DNA of 64,000 nt from the NCBI RefSeq assembly GCF_900110275.1, contig NZ_FODC01000005.1, positions 62,001-126,000 on the forward strand, read 5' to 3'. Positions within the stretch are counted from its first letter, which is position 1, and every line of letters begins with the position of its first letter. Origin of the DNA: Duganella sp. CF517. GTDB taxonomy: Bacteria; Pseudomonadota; Gammaproteobacteria; Burkholderiales; Burkholderiaceae_D. Under the pieces are notes generated by a model. It made no database searches, was not told the DNA's origin, and worked only from the letters and a program-made list of their open reading frames with translations. Of this stretch, positions 1 through 6,033 are shown one piece after another. Both the position numbers and the translations under genes were made by a program.

Positions 1-713
1 ATGTCGACGCCGGCATGCGGCTGGCCGACCAGCTTGCCGTTCCACGTCGAGCGCAGCGGCAAATGCACCTTGCCGCCCTTCCAGGCGTCGTCGAGCTCGT
101 CCGGGGTGACCGCCACCGGCGAACAGCTGGTGGCCGGCTTGCTTTGCAAAAAGCCAAACCCCTTGGCCAGCTCTTCCGGAATCAGGTTGCGCAGCGACAC
201 GTCGTTGACCAGCATCAGCAGCCGGATGCGCTGGTGCGCCTGGTCCGGCGTCGCGCCCATGGGCACATCGTCGGTGATCACGGCCACTTCCGCTTCGAAA
301 TCGATGCCCCACTGCTCGTGGAACAGTTCGATATCGTCGGTCGGACCCAGCAGCTCGTCGCTGCCGCCCTGGTACATCAACGGCTGCTCCCAAAAGGCGT
401 CCGGCATCTCGGCGCCGCGCGCCTTGCGCACCAGCTCGACATGGTTGACGTAGGCCGAGCCGTCGGCCCACTGGAACGCGCGCGGCAGCGGCGCCATGCA
501 GTTGGCCGGATCGAAATCGAAGGCGCGGCGCGCGCGCCCCTGGTTCAGGTCGTGGTAGATCGCCTCCAGTTGCGGCGCGATGAAGGCCCAGTCGTCGAGC
601 GCGCGCTGCAGGCTGCGCGCCACGCCGTCGGCCAGTTGCGCCGTTTTGAGGTCGCGCGCGACGACGGCCAGCTGGCCGTCGCGGGTGCCGTCCTTCAGCG
701 TCGCCAGCTTCAT
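1..713 (-). CDS. Fumarylacetoacetate hydrolase family protein, C-terminus cut off by the window
   Basis: About 237 codons are visible, starting with MKLATLKDG at 713; the rest lies before position 1. The reading frame carries FAH-family features: a small N-terminal domain followed by the hydrolase fold, with the acidic metal-binding segment DFEAEVAV and, further on, KGFGFLQSKPAT. FAH enzymes cleave C-C bonds of acylpyruvates such as fumarylacetoacetate in aromatic amino-acid breakdown, and many relatives are acylpyruvases or decarboxylases, so the substrate is not fixed by this fragment. The start codon overlaps the stop of the upstream rsuA gene by four bases (ATGA), which argues for co-translation. 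The family call is firm; the exact reaction is not. Confidence 0.85.
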   Translation of the reverse strand, partial: MKLATLKDGTRDGQLAVVARDLKTAQLADGVARSLQRALDDWAFIAPQLEAIYHDLNQGRARRAFDFDPANCMAPLPRAFQWADGSAYVNHVELVRKARGAEMPDAFWEQPLMYQGGSDELLGPTDDIELFHEQWGIDFEAEVAVITDDVPMGATPDQAHQRIRLLMLVNDVSLRNLIPEELAKGFGFLQSKPATSCSPVAVTPDELDDAWKGGKVHLPLRSTWNGKLVGQPHAGVD

Positions 714-1444
714 GCGGCGGTGGGCGCCGCGGCAGGCGCCAGCAGCGCCAGCTGTTCGGCCGTCAGGTAGCACCACTCGCCTTCGGCGATGCCGAGCGAT
801 TCGAGGGTCAGGCCGCCGATGGCCGACCGGTGCAGCGCGCTGCAATGTTTGCCGGCAGCCGCCAGCATGCGCTTGACCTGGTGGTATTTGCCCTGCTCGA
901 GCACAATCTCCAGCAAATGCTCGCCGCGGCGCACGCAGGTTTGCGCGGCCAGCGGCGCCGGCTCGTCGTGCAATTGCACCCCGGCCAGCAGCTGCGCGAC
1001 CAGCTCGTCGGTGACCGGGTCTTGCGTCGTGGCCTGGTAAATCTTTGGAACATGCCGCTTCGGCGACGATTGTGCGTGGATAAACGGGCCATCGTCGGAC
1101 ATCAGCAGCATGCCGGTGGTGTCGTGGTCGAGCCGGCCGACCGGCTGCACGTCGCGCCAGGTGAACTGTTCGGGGAGCAACGTCAGCACGCCGGGATGGT
1201 GGCTCGGCTTGCGCGAGCACTCGAAATTGGCCGGCTTGTGCAGGGCGATGTACAAATGTTCGCGATAGACCCACTGCTCATCGAAGATGGTCAACACCAG
1301 GCCATCGGTCTCGATGCTGGCTTTGTAATTGTCGTGCACGACGCCGTCGATGCTCACTTCGCCATCCTCGATGAGGGAGCGGCAGTACTTGCGGGTGCCA
1401 TAACCCTGCGATTGCAGGATGCGGTCCAGGGATAATTTACTCAT
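710..1444 (-). CDS. rsuA: 16S rRNA pseudouridine(516) synthase
   Basis: The 244-aa protein has an N-terminal S4-type RNA-binding segment (LDRILQSQGYGTRKYCRSLI, residues 6-25) and a pseudouridine synthase core. The signature GRLDHDTTGMLL begins at residue 103, making D106 the expected catalytic aspartate. Length and domain order match RsuA, which isomerises U516 of 16S rRNA during small-subunit assembly. RsuA and the RluB/E/F group share this fold; the short length without a C-terminal extension favours RsuA. The gene leads a two-gene minus-strand unit with the FAH-family gene, overlapping it by four bases. The functional link between the two is unclear. Confidence 0.85.
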   Translation of the reverse strand: MSKLSLDRILQSQGYGTRKYCRSLIEDGEVSIDGVVHDNYKASIETDGLVLTIFDEQWVYREHLYIALHKPANFECSRKPSHHPGVLTLLPEQFTWRDVQPVGRLDHDTTGMLLMSDDGPFIHAQSSPKRHVPKIYQATTQDPVTDELVAQLLAGVQLHDEPAPLAAQTCVRRGEHLLEIVLEQGKYHQVKRMLAAAGKHCSALHRSAIGGLTLESLGIAEGEWCYLTAEQLALLAPAAAPTAA

Positions 1445-1547
1445 GGCCGGATTTTACAGGATGCGCCAGGCAGCGGGAAGGATGCGGGGACGATGGCGGA
1501 AAGGTCGCGTCCGCGCGACAGTGCAATGTCCTGGACAGCTTGTTTTA

Positions 1548-1588
1548 TTGATCCGCATCAAGTGCCCCGAAGATTGAATGGGTAGACT
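1548..1588 (+). promoter_or_regulatory. FNR/ANR box with matching -10 element
   Basis: TTGATCCGCATCAA at 1548-1561 is a perfect match to the FNR consensus TTGATNNNNATCAA. A -10-like hexamer TAGACT lies at 1583-1588, 21 bases after the box. That places the box centre near -41.5 from a start around 1595, the geometry of a class II FNR-activated promoter. This predicts anaerobic induction of the transcript over the ORF at 1645. The box is seen directly; activity is inferred. Confidence 0.65.
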
Positions 1589-1596
1589 CAAAGCTC

Positions 1597-1614
1597 ATTA
1601 GGAATCCGCCTAAT
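1597..1614. promoter_or_regulatory. Inverted repeat, possible operator
   Basis: ATTAGGAATCCGCCTAAT has perfect 6-bp arms (ATTAGG / CCTAAT) around a 6-bp spacer. It sits at or just after the predicted transcription start of the FNR-type promoter, so it could be an operator or a 5'-end structure. Similar TAGGA/TCCTA dyads are recognised by some NarL/LuxR-type regulators, but I cannot assign one. Confidence 0.4.
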
Positions 1615-1644
1615 GGACTAGGAAATACTCAGCAGGACGACAAT

Positions 1645-1986
1645 ATGACCACCGTACTCAAGGTTAACCCGGCGGCACAGGAGCAGGCCGCCATGCACCG
1701 AACCAAACTACTGCTGGCCCGCTGCCGCGGCTGCACCCCTCCCCTGGTGACGGACGTCCAGACCCGCTGGCATCAGCAGCGCCAAGCCCATTTTCTCGCC
1801 TGGCTGGAAGCGGGCGGCTTCGCGCAATCCGATCCGGAGCGGCACCACGAAGACCGGCAGCGCGAAGCGGTCGGACACGCGCTGCGCGACGGCGGCCCGG
1901 CCCCGGACTTGCATGCCGACACCGACCCGGCGATGCTGCGCCCAATAGAAAACAGCGGCATTGCGCCGCTGTTTTCAGTCCCCTGA
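1645..1986 (+). CDS. Small unknown protein behind an FNR-type promoter
   Basis: This is a 113-aa ORF starting MTTVLKVNPAAQEQAAMHRT, with AGGA about nine bases before the ATG. I recognise no family, signal peptide or membrane segment. The chain is rich in charged residues and His, with one close Cys pair (CRGC, residues 27-30). Its start fits the upstream promoter, but the final codons run through a strong terminator hairpin at 1949-1975, which is odd for a real coding end. The locus may instead encode a regulatory RNA, a dual-function RNA, or a protein whose end has been altered. Treat as hypothetical. Confidence 0.4.
   Translation: MTTVLKVNPAAQEQAAMHRTKLLLARCRGCTPPLVTDVQTRWHQQRQAHFLAWLEAGGFAQSDPERHHEDRQREAVGHALRDGGPAPDLHADTDPAMLRPIENSGIAPLFSVP
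1949..1975 (+). terminator. Rho-independent terminator inside the end of the small ORF
   Basis: The arms AAAACAGCGGC (1949-1959) and GCCGCTGTTTT (1965-1975) form an 11-bp perfect stem with a 5-base loop. The T run at 1972-1975 completes a terminator for plus-strand transcripts; the A run makes it bidirectional. Smaller hairpins follow (CCCT/AGGG near 1981, CCGCATC/GATGCGG at 2022-2038). Confidence 0.7.
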
Positions 1987-2107
1987 AGGGACTCTGACGA
2001 GGAATCGAAATTCTCTCAAATCCGCATCCATGATGCGGTTTAAGTAGTTCAATCACATTGAATCAAGATCTGCTGACAACGAGATAAACTGTTTATATCG
2101 GCCTCCC

Positions 2108-2135
2108 TTGGAAAGAACTACCCCCTTACTATAGT
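2108..2135 (+). promoter_or_regulatory. Possible orphan sigma70 promoter
   Basis: TTGGAA (2108-2113), a 16-bp spacer and TATAGT (2130-2135) resemble a sigma70 promoter. No plus-strand gene follows before the convergent S49 peptidase gene, so a transcript would be a short RNA or antisense to that gene's 3' end. The rest of 2057-2222 shows nothing else I can name. Confidence 0.25.
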
Positions 2136-2222
2136 CCACCAAGTCGGATATGCAAGCCTAAATAAGACCGGATTGTTAATGTTTATCGCTACGCCAGACA
2201 TCCGGCCCTGGCGGCTAAGGCG

Positions 2223-3230
2223 TCAGCGCAGGCTGGGCGTCGCGGTGCCGACCGCCGATTTCATCGCGCCGGCGCCCATCGCCGCGCCGAATTTCTTCAG
2301 CACGCGCTCTGGCAGGCCTTCGTGCTGGGTGTAGTCGACGATGTCTTCGGCGCGGATGACGTCGCGCGCGACGCTGTCGACCGTGCCCAGGGCGTCGGCC
2401 AGGCCCATGTCGATCGACTTGGCGCCGGTCCAGAACAGGCCGGAGAACATCTCCGGGCTTTCCTTGAGCCGCTTGCCGCGGCCGTTGCGCACCACCTGGA
2501 TGAACTGCTGGTGGATCTCGTCGAGCATCGCCTGCGCGTACTGTTTATGTTTGTCCGTGAGCGGCGTGAACGGGTCCATGAAGCCCTTGTTCTCGCCGGC
2601 CGTCAGCAGGCGGCGCTCGACGCCGACCTTGTCCATGAAACCGGTGAAGCCGAAACCGTCCATCAGCACGCCGATGGAACCGACGATGCTGGCCTTGTTG
2701 ACATAGATGCGGTCGGCGCCGGCGGCGATGTAATAGCAGCCGGAGGCGCAAATCTCGTCGACCACCACATACAGCGGCTTGCCCGGATAACCCTTGCGCA
2801 GGCGGTTCATCTCGTCGACGATCATGCCGGCCTGGACCGGACTGCCGCCCGGGCTGTTGATGTGCATGACGACGGCGACCGAGCCGGAATCGGAAAACGC
2901 CTTGTTCAGCGCCGGGATCACCACCGAGGCGGCGCCGCTGCCCTCCGATTCGATGGCGCCTTCGATTTCGATCAGCGCCGTGTGGCGGCCCAGCGTCTCC
3001 TCGGAGCCGGTCCAGCTGAAATCGAAGTACGTGCTCAGCGCGACGACGATCACCAGCAAGGTGGCGAACTTGAAGAAGATCCCCCAGCGGCGCGACGATT
3101 TTTGCTCTTTCAAGGTGGCGAACACCAGTTTTTCCAGCACCTCGCGCTCCCAGTTGGCAGCGGGTACGGACGGGGTCACCGGTGGCGCCGGCGTCGGTGG
3201 AAGATGGTGGCTGTCGATGTTGTCGCTCAT
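2223..3230 (-). CDS. S49 family signal-peptide peptidase, SppA-type
   Basis: The 335-aa protein has a Pro-rich cytoplasmic N-terminus, one membrane anchor (about residues 49-68) and a periplasmic S49 protease domain. The catalytic serine is expected at S163 (CASGCYY) and the general-base lysine at K215 (AGENKG); INSPGGS (124-130) forms the oxyanion region. This is the single-domain length seen in many proteobacteria and Gram-positives, not the duplicated E. coli SppA. The family degrades cleaved signal peptides in the inner membrane. It is the last gene of the rluC-HAD-Rieske-S49 minus-strand block, three bases after the Rieske stop, so it is probably co-transcribed. Confidence 0.88.
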   Translation of the reverse strand: MSDNIDSHHLPPTPAPPVTPSVPAANWEREVLEKLVFATLKEQKSSRRWGIFFKFATLLVIVVALSTYFDFSWTGSEETLGRHTALIEIEGAIESEGSGAASVVIPALNKAFSDSGSVAVVMHINSPGGSPVQAGMIVDEMNRLRKGYPGKPLYVVVDEICASGCYYIAAGADRIYVNKASIVGSIGVLMDGFGFTGFMDKVGVERRLLTAGENKGFMDPFTPLTDKHKQYAQAMLDEIHQQFIQVVRNGRGKRLKESPEMFSGLFWTGAKSIDMGLADALGTVDSVARDVIRAEDIVDYTQHEGLPERVLKKFGAAMGAGAMKSAVGTATPSLR

Positions 3231-3233
3231 GGA

Positions 3234-3629
3234 TTACTTAGGTTGGAGGTTTTCAGGCGTTTTCGGGACAAGCGGGCGTACGTAGTCGTCGGGCTGCCAG
3301 AAGATGCGCTGATCGTGTTCGACCACGCCGATCGGCCGCAGCCGTCCGCCGCGGCACGGGCCGCCGGCGCACAGACCGCTCTCCGGCACGTAGATCGCGC
3401 CGTGGGTGGAACACATCAGATACAGGCCGCTGGACTCGAAAAACTCGCCCTCCGCCCAGTCGAGCTCGATCGGCACGTGGGCGCAGCGGTTCAGGTACGC
3501 GTAGGCCATGCCGCCGTAGCGCACCACGAAGCCGGTACCGTCGGCGCCGCCGGCGGTGACGGCGAAGCGCACGCCCTTGCCGCCTTCCAGCACCGCGTCC
3601 GACGCACAGACCAGTATTTCTTCGTTCAT
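3234..3629 (-). CDS. Rieske [2Fe-2S] domain protein
   Basis: A 131-aa soluble protein with both Rieske cluster-binding motifs: CAH (C49, H51) and CSTHG (C73, H76). There is no membrane anchor and no oxygenase catalytic domain, so it resembles small ferredoxin-like Rieske proteins of the NirD/BphF type. The start MNEEILVC is chosen because its ATG overlaps the HAD gene stop (TGATG); a start seven codons upstream would run into that gene. Its place between a HAD phosphatase and an S49 peptidase looks like a conserved betaproteobacterial cluster, but the electron partner is unknown. Confidence 0.85.
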   Translation of the reverse strand: MNEEILVCASDAVLEGGKGVRFAVTAGGADGTGFVVRYGGMAYAYLNRCAHVPIELDWAEGEFFESSGLYLMCSTHGAIYVPESGLCAGGPCRGGRLRPIGVVEHDQRIFWQPDDYVRPLVPKTPENLQPK

Positions 3630-4288
3630 CAAGCGTGCTCGCTCAACCATTGATGCAGTTCGGCCACGGTGGCCGCCGAGTACAGCGGCTGACAGGCCGC
3701 CAGCTGGTCGGCCGGATGGGCGCCATACTGCACCGCGATGCCGGACGCGCCGGCGTTGTTTGCCATCAGCAAATCATGCGAAGTATCGCCGATCATCACG
3801 GTACGGCGCATATCCTGCCCCAATTCCCGCGTCAATTCCTGCAGCATGGCCGGGTGCGGCTTGGAGAACGTTTCGTCGGCACAACGCGTGGCATCGAACA
3901 TCGACAACAGCTTAACGTCGTTCATCGCCCGGTTCAAGCCGACCCGGCTTTTACCGGTGGCCACGGCCAGGAAATAGCCGCTCTGGGATAACTCCACCAA
4001 CATATCCTGCACGCCGGGGAACAACGCCAGTTCATGGTCGCGCGACAGGAAATGGTAGCGGTAGCGCTCCACCATGCGCGGATAGTACGACGGGTCCACC
4101 TCCGGCAGCACCGCCTGCATCGCCTCGTGCAAGCCGAGGCCGATGACGTGGGCGGCGACGTCGTCGCGCGGGATCGGCAGCGACAAATCGCGCGCCGCCG
4201 CCTGGATACACTTCACGATCGTCGAGGTGGAATCCATCAGGGTGCCATCCCAATCGAAGACGATCAGATCAAATTGCTTTCTTGCCAT
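3629..4288 (-). CDS. HAD-IA family phosphatase, phosphoglycolate phosphatase-like
   Basis: The 219-aa protein starts with the HAD motif I FDWDGTLMDS, with nucleophile D12 and acid/base D14. Later it has a motif II Thr (ATGKSR), a motif III Lys and the motif IV acidic stretch GDTSHDL. A helical cap lies between motifs I and II, as in subfamily IA. Members dephosphorylate small phospho-metabolites; in this genome position (next to rluC) they are often annotated as Gph, but substrate cannot be read from sequence. It is probably translated in an operon with the Rieske gene that overlaps its stop. Confidence 0.82.
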   Translation of the reverse strand: MARKQFDLIVFDWDGTLMDSTSTIVKCIQAAARDLSLPIPRDDVAAHVIGLGLHEAMQAVLPEVDPSYYPRMVERYRYHFLSRDHELALFPGVQDMLVELSQSGYFLAVATGKSRVGLNRAMNDVKLLSMFDATRCADETFSKPHPAMLQELTRELGQDMRRTVMIGDTSHDLLMANNAGASGIAVQYGAHPADQLAACQPLYSAATVAELHQWLSEHA

Positions 4289-4293
4289 GTGTT

Positions 4294-4314
4294 CCGGCCG
4301 CTAACGGCGGCCGG
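4294..4314 (-). other. Intercistronic hairpin between rluC and the HAD gene
   Basis: CCGGCCGC (4294-4301) pairs with GCGGCCGG (4307-4314) around a 5-base loop. There is no T run, so it is unlikely to stop transcription. It sits just before the HAD start codon, where it could affect ribosome access or mRNA processing. Confidence 0.4.
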
Positions 4315-4333
4315 CTCCTTAGAATATTTGCGA

Positions 4334-5317
4334 TTAGTTAAGAGGTTTTCCCAAGCTTACCAAGAATCGTTCACATTCGGCGGCCAATGGCGCGTTCAAC
4401 GTCATGATTTTTCCGGAATCAGGGTGGGTGAACGTAATCTGATGGGCGTGAAGGAACATCCGCTTGAGCGCGCCACGCGTCGCGTCGGCCTTCAGCAGGA
4501 CCCGGTTCAGGGCGAAATCGCCGTATTTGTCGTCACCGAGGATGGCGAAGCCGGACGATGCCAGGTGAACCCGGATCTGGTGCGTGCGTCCGGTCTTCAG
4601 CTCGGCTTCCAGCAGCGCGAACTCCTTGAATTTCTTCAGCAGCGAGAACACCGTGTGCGACGGCAAGCCTTCGGCCTGCACCGCCACGCGGCGCTCGCCG
4701 TCGGCCGTCGTGTACTTGTGCAGCGGCAGCTTGACGTGCTGGCGCGCGTTTTTCCAGTCGCCGGCCACCATGGTCAGATAGCGCTTGTCGGTATGGCCGT
4801 CGCGCATCTGCTCGTGCAGGTTGGTCAGCGCCGAGCGTTTCTTGGCCAGCAACAGCAAGCCGGAGGTGTCGCGGTCGAGCCGGTGCACCAGTTCGAGGAA
4901 CTTGGCGTCCGGACGCGAGGCGCGCAGCTGTTCGATGACGCCGAACGACACGCCAGAGCCGCCATGGACGGCCACGCCGGCCGGCTTGTCGATGACTAAC
5001 AAGTGGCTGTCTTCGAAAATGACCTTGAATTCGGCGGCCGGCACGTGCGTGGTGTCGGCTTTTTCGGCGATGCGCACCGGCGGAATGCGCACCACGTCGC
5101 CCTGCACCAGACGGTACAACTGGTCGATACGGCCCTTGTTGACGCGCACTTCGCCCGAGCGCAGGATGCGGTAAACGTGGCTTTTCGGCACGCCTTTGCA
5201 AATACGCAACAAGTAGTTGTCGATGCGTTGGCCGGCTTCTTCTTCAGTGATGGTGACGAATTGTGCTTGCAGCGGCAGCGGTGTTGAAGGGGGAACAACA
5301 TCATTTTGCATCTTCAT
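4334..5317 (-). CDS. rluC: 23S rRNA pseudouridine(955/2504/2580) synthase
   Basis: This 327-aa RluA-family enzyme has an N-terminal S4 domain (about residues 27-85, RIDNYLLRICKGVPKSHVYR) and the catalytic domain with HRLDRDTSGLLL at 145-156. D148 is the expected catalytic aspartate. The RTHQIRVHLASSG segment completes the active site. Length and S4 domain match RluC, which modifies three positions of 23S rRNA. It is divergent from rne, as in E. coli. An alternative ATG six bases downstream of the chosen one cannot be excluded. It heads the minus-strand unit that continues with the HAD, Rieske and S49 genes. Confidence 0.9.
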   Translation of the reverse strand: MKMQNDVVPPSTPLPLQAQFVTITEEEAGQRIDNYLLRICKGVPKSHVYRILRSGEVRVNKGRIDQLYRLVQGDVVRIPPVRIAEKADTTHVPAAEFKVIFEDSHLLVIDKPAGVAVHGGSGVSFGVIEQLRASRPDAKFLELVHRLDRDTSGLLLLAKKRSALTNLHEQMRDGHTDKRYLTMVAGDWKNARQHVKLPLHKYTTADGERRVAVQAEGLPSHTVFSLLKKFKEFALLEAELKTGRTHQIRVHLASSGFAILGDDKYGDFALNRVLLKADATRGALKRMFLHAHQITFTHPDSGKIMTLNAPLAAECERFLVSLGKPLN

Positions 5318-5359
5318 TTGCTCTGTCTTCCCAGAAATCTCTCTAAGTCCTTCATTTTG

Positions 5360-5388
5360 AATATATAATTGTTTCGCTGCGGTTCGAA
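5360..5388 (-). promoter_or_regulatory. Candidate rluC promoter
   Basis: Read on the minus strand, TTCGAA (5383-5388) and TATATT (5360-5365) are separated by 17 bp. The -10 matches at five of six positions; the -35 is weak. It lies about 45 bp upstream of rluC. Confidence 0.4.
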
Positions 5389-5451
5389 CTGCGGCAAGTG
5401 TAAGAATAAAAGCACATTTTACACAGGGGCGTCACCACTGGCCTCGCCAAA

Positions 5452-5480
5452 TTGCAAATTCAGAGGAAAATATGTATACG
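5452..5480 (+). promoter_or_regulatory. Candidate rne promoter
   Basis: TTGCAA (5452-5457), a 17-bp spacer and TATACG (5475-5480) fit sigma70 moderately (four of six in each box). Use of this promoter would give a leader of about 545 bases containing the hairpin and palindrome described next. Confidence 0.35.
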
Positions 5481-5573
5481 CACCAGCCATGCGGGAATCA
5501 AGGTTGCACCGTTGTTGTAATCGGATGCCGGCATGGATGCAGAATTAAAATGATTGGATTGTAAGGATAAAGT

Positions 5574-5606
5574 CCGGCCAGCCTGGCTTCGAGCCAGGCT
5601 GGCCGG
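5574..5606 (+). other. Perfect 15-bp hairpin in the rne leader
   Basis: CCGGCCAGCCTGGCT and AGCCAGGCTGGCCGG are exact inverted copies separated only by TCG. The structure is extremely stable, but neither side has a T run, so it is not a standard terminator. It may be an RNase E control element, a 5'-end shield, or a protein-binding DNA dyad. Confidence 0.6.
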
Positions 5607-5694
5607 TTGATGAAGTTGATAACGCTTGCCGTTTTCGCCAGACCCCATGCTTTGCTGCAAGCGACGGAAGGCTAAAACCAGCCTGGTTACATTG

Positions 5695-5710
5695 CAACTT
5701 CGCGAAGTTG
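5695..5710. promoter_or_regulatory. 16-bp perfect palindrome upstream of rne
   Basis: CAACTTCGCGAAGTTG is fully self-complementary with no spacer. Part of it (GAAGTTGTAA) recurs at about 5720. Palindromes of this size without a loop usually mark dimeric regulator sites. The regulator is unknown. Confidence 0.4.
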
Positions 5711-6033
5711 TAAATATCGAAGTTGTAATACTTGTAGTACGTAAGCCTGGTCAGGATTTGGCTTTCAACGACGCTGCCCACCGCCTGCATTTCTCTGCCT
5801 CCCCTACGGGCCGCATGGAAGAGTTGCAGGTGATGCGGGCACTCGGCATGTCGATCGACTTTCATGCGCCCAGTTGCGGCCGCAATGCTGGCTCACCGCC
5901 CGCGTCGCTGCGCCGCACAGGATGGGCATACCCACCGCAATCGTCTTAATTCTCGCGTATATCCCTGTACCTCGCCGTTTCGCTCCAGGGCGAACGGCAT
6001 AGAGATGGCCCACGGGTCGCGGAGTTAATAAAA

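Larger units (their letters stand above)
5318..6033. other. Divergent rluC-rne intergenic region and long rne leader
   Basis: These 716 bases hold no convincing gene. Short frames occur but lack coding character, and base composition is AT-richer than the flanks. The region carries candidate promoters for both genes, a very stable hairpin at 5574-5606 and a 16-bp palindrome at 5695-5710. Long structured rne leaders are known in E. coli, where RNase E binds its own 5' UTR to autoregulate. A comparable role here is an inference. Confidence 0.6.

Noticed and set aside
1664-2056. 130-codon minus-strand frame opposite the small ORF at 1645
   Set aside because: Arg/Pro/Gly-rich, no ribosome site, and the promoter signals and terminator fit the plus strand better.
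5545-5949. Short frames on both strands within the rne leader
   Set aside because: They cross the perfect hairpin and palindrome, have no good ribosome sites and no family likeness.
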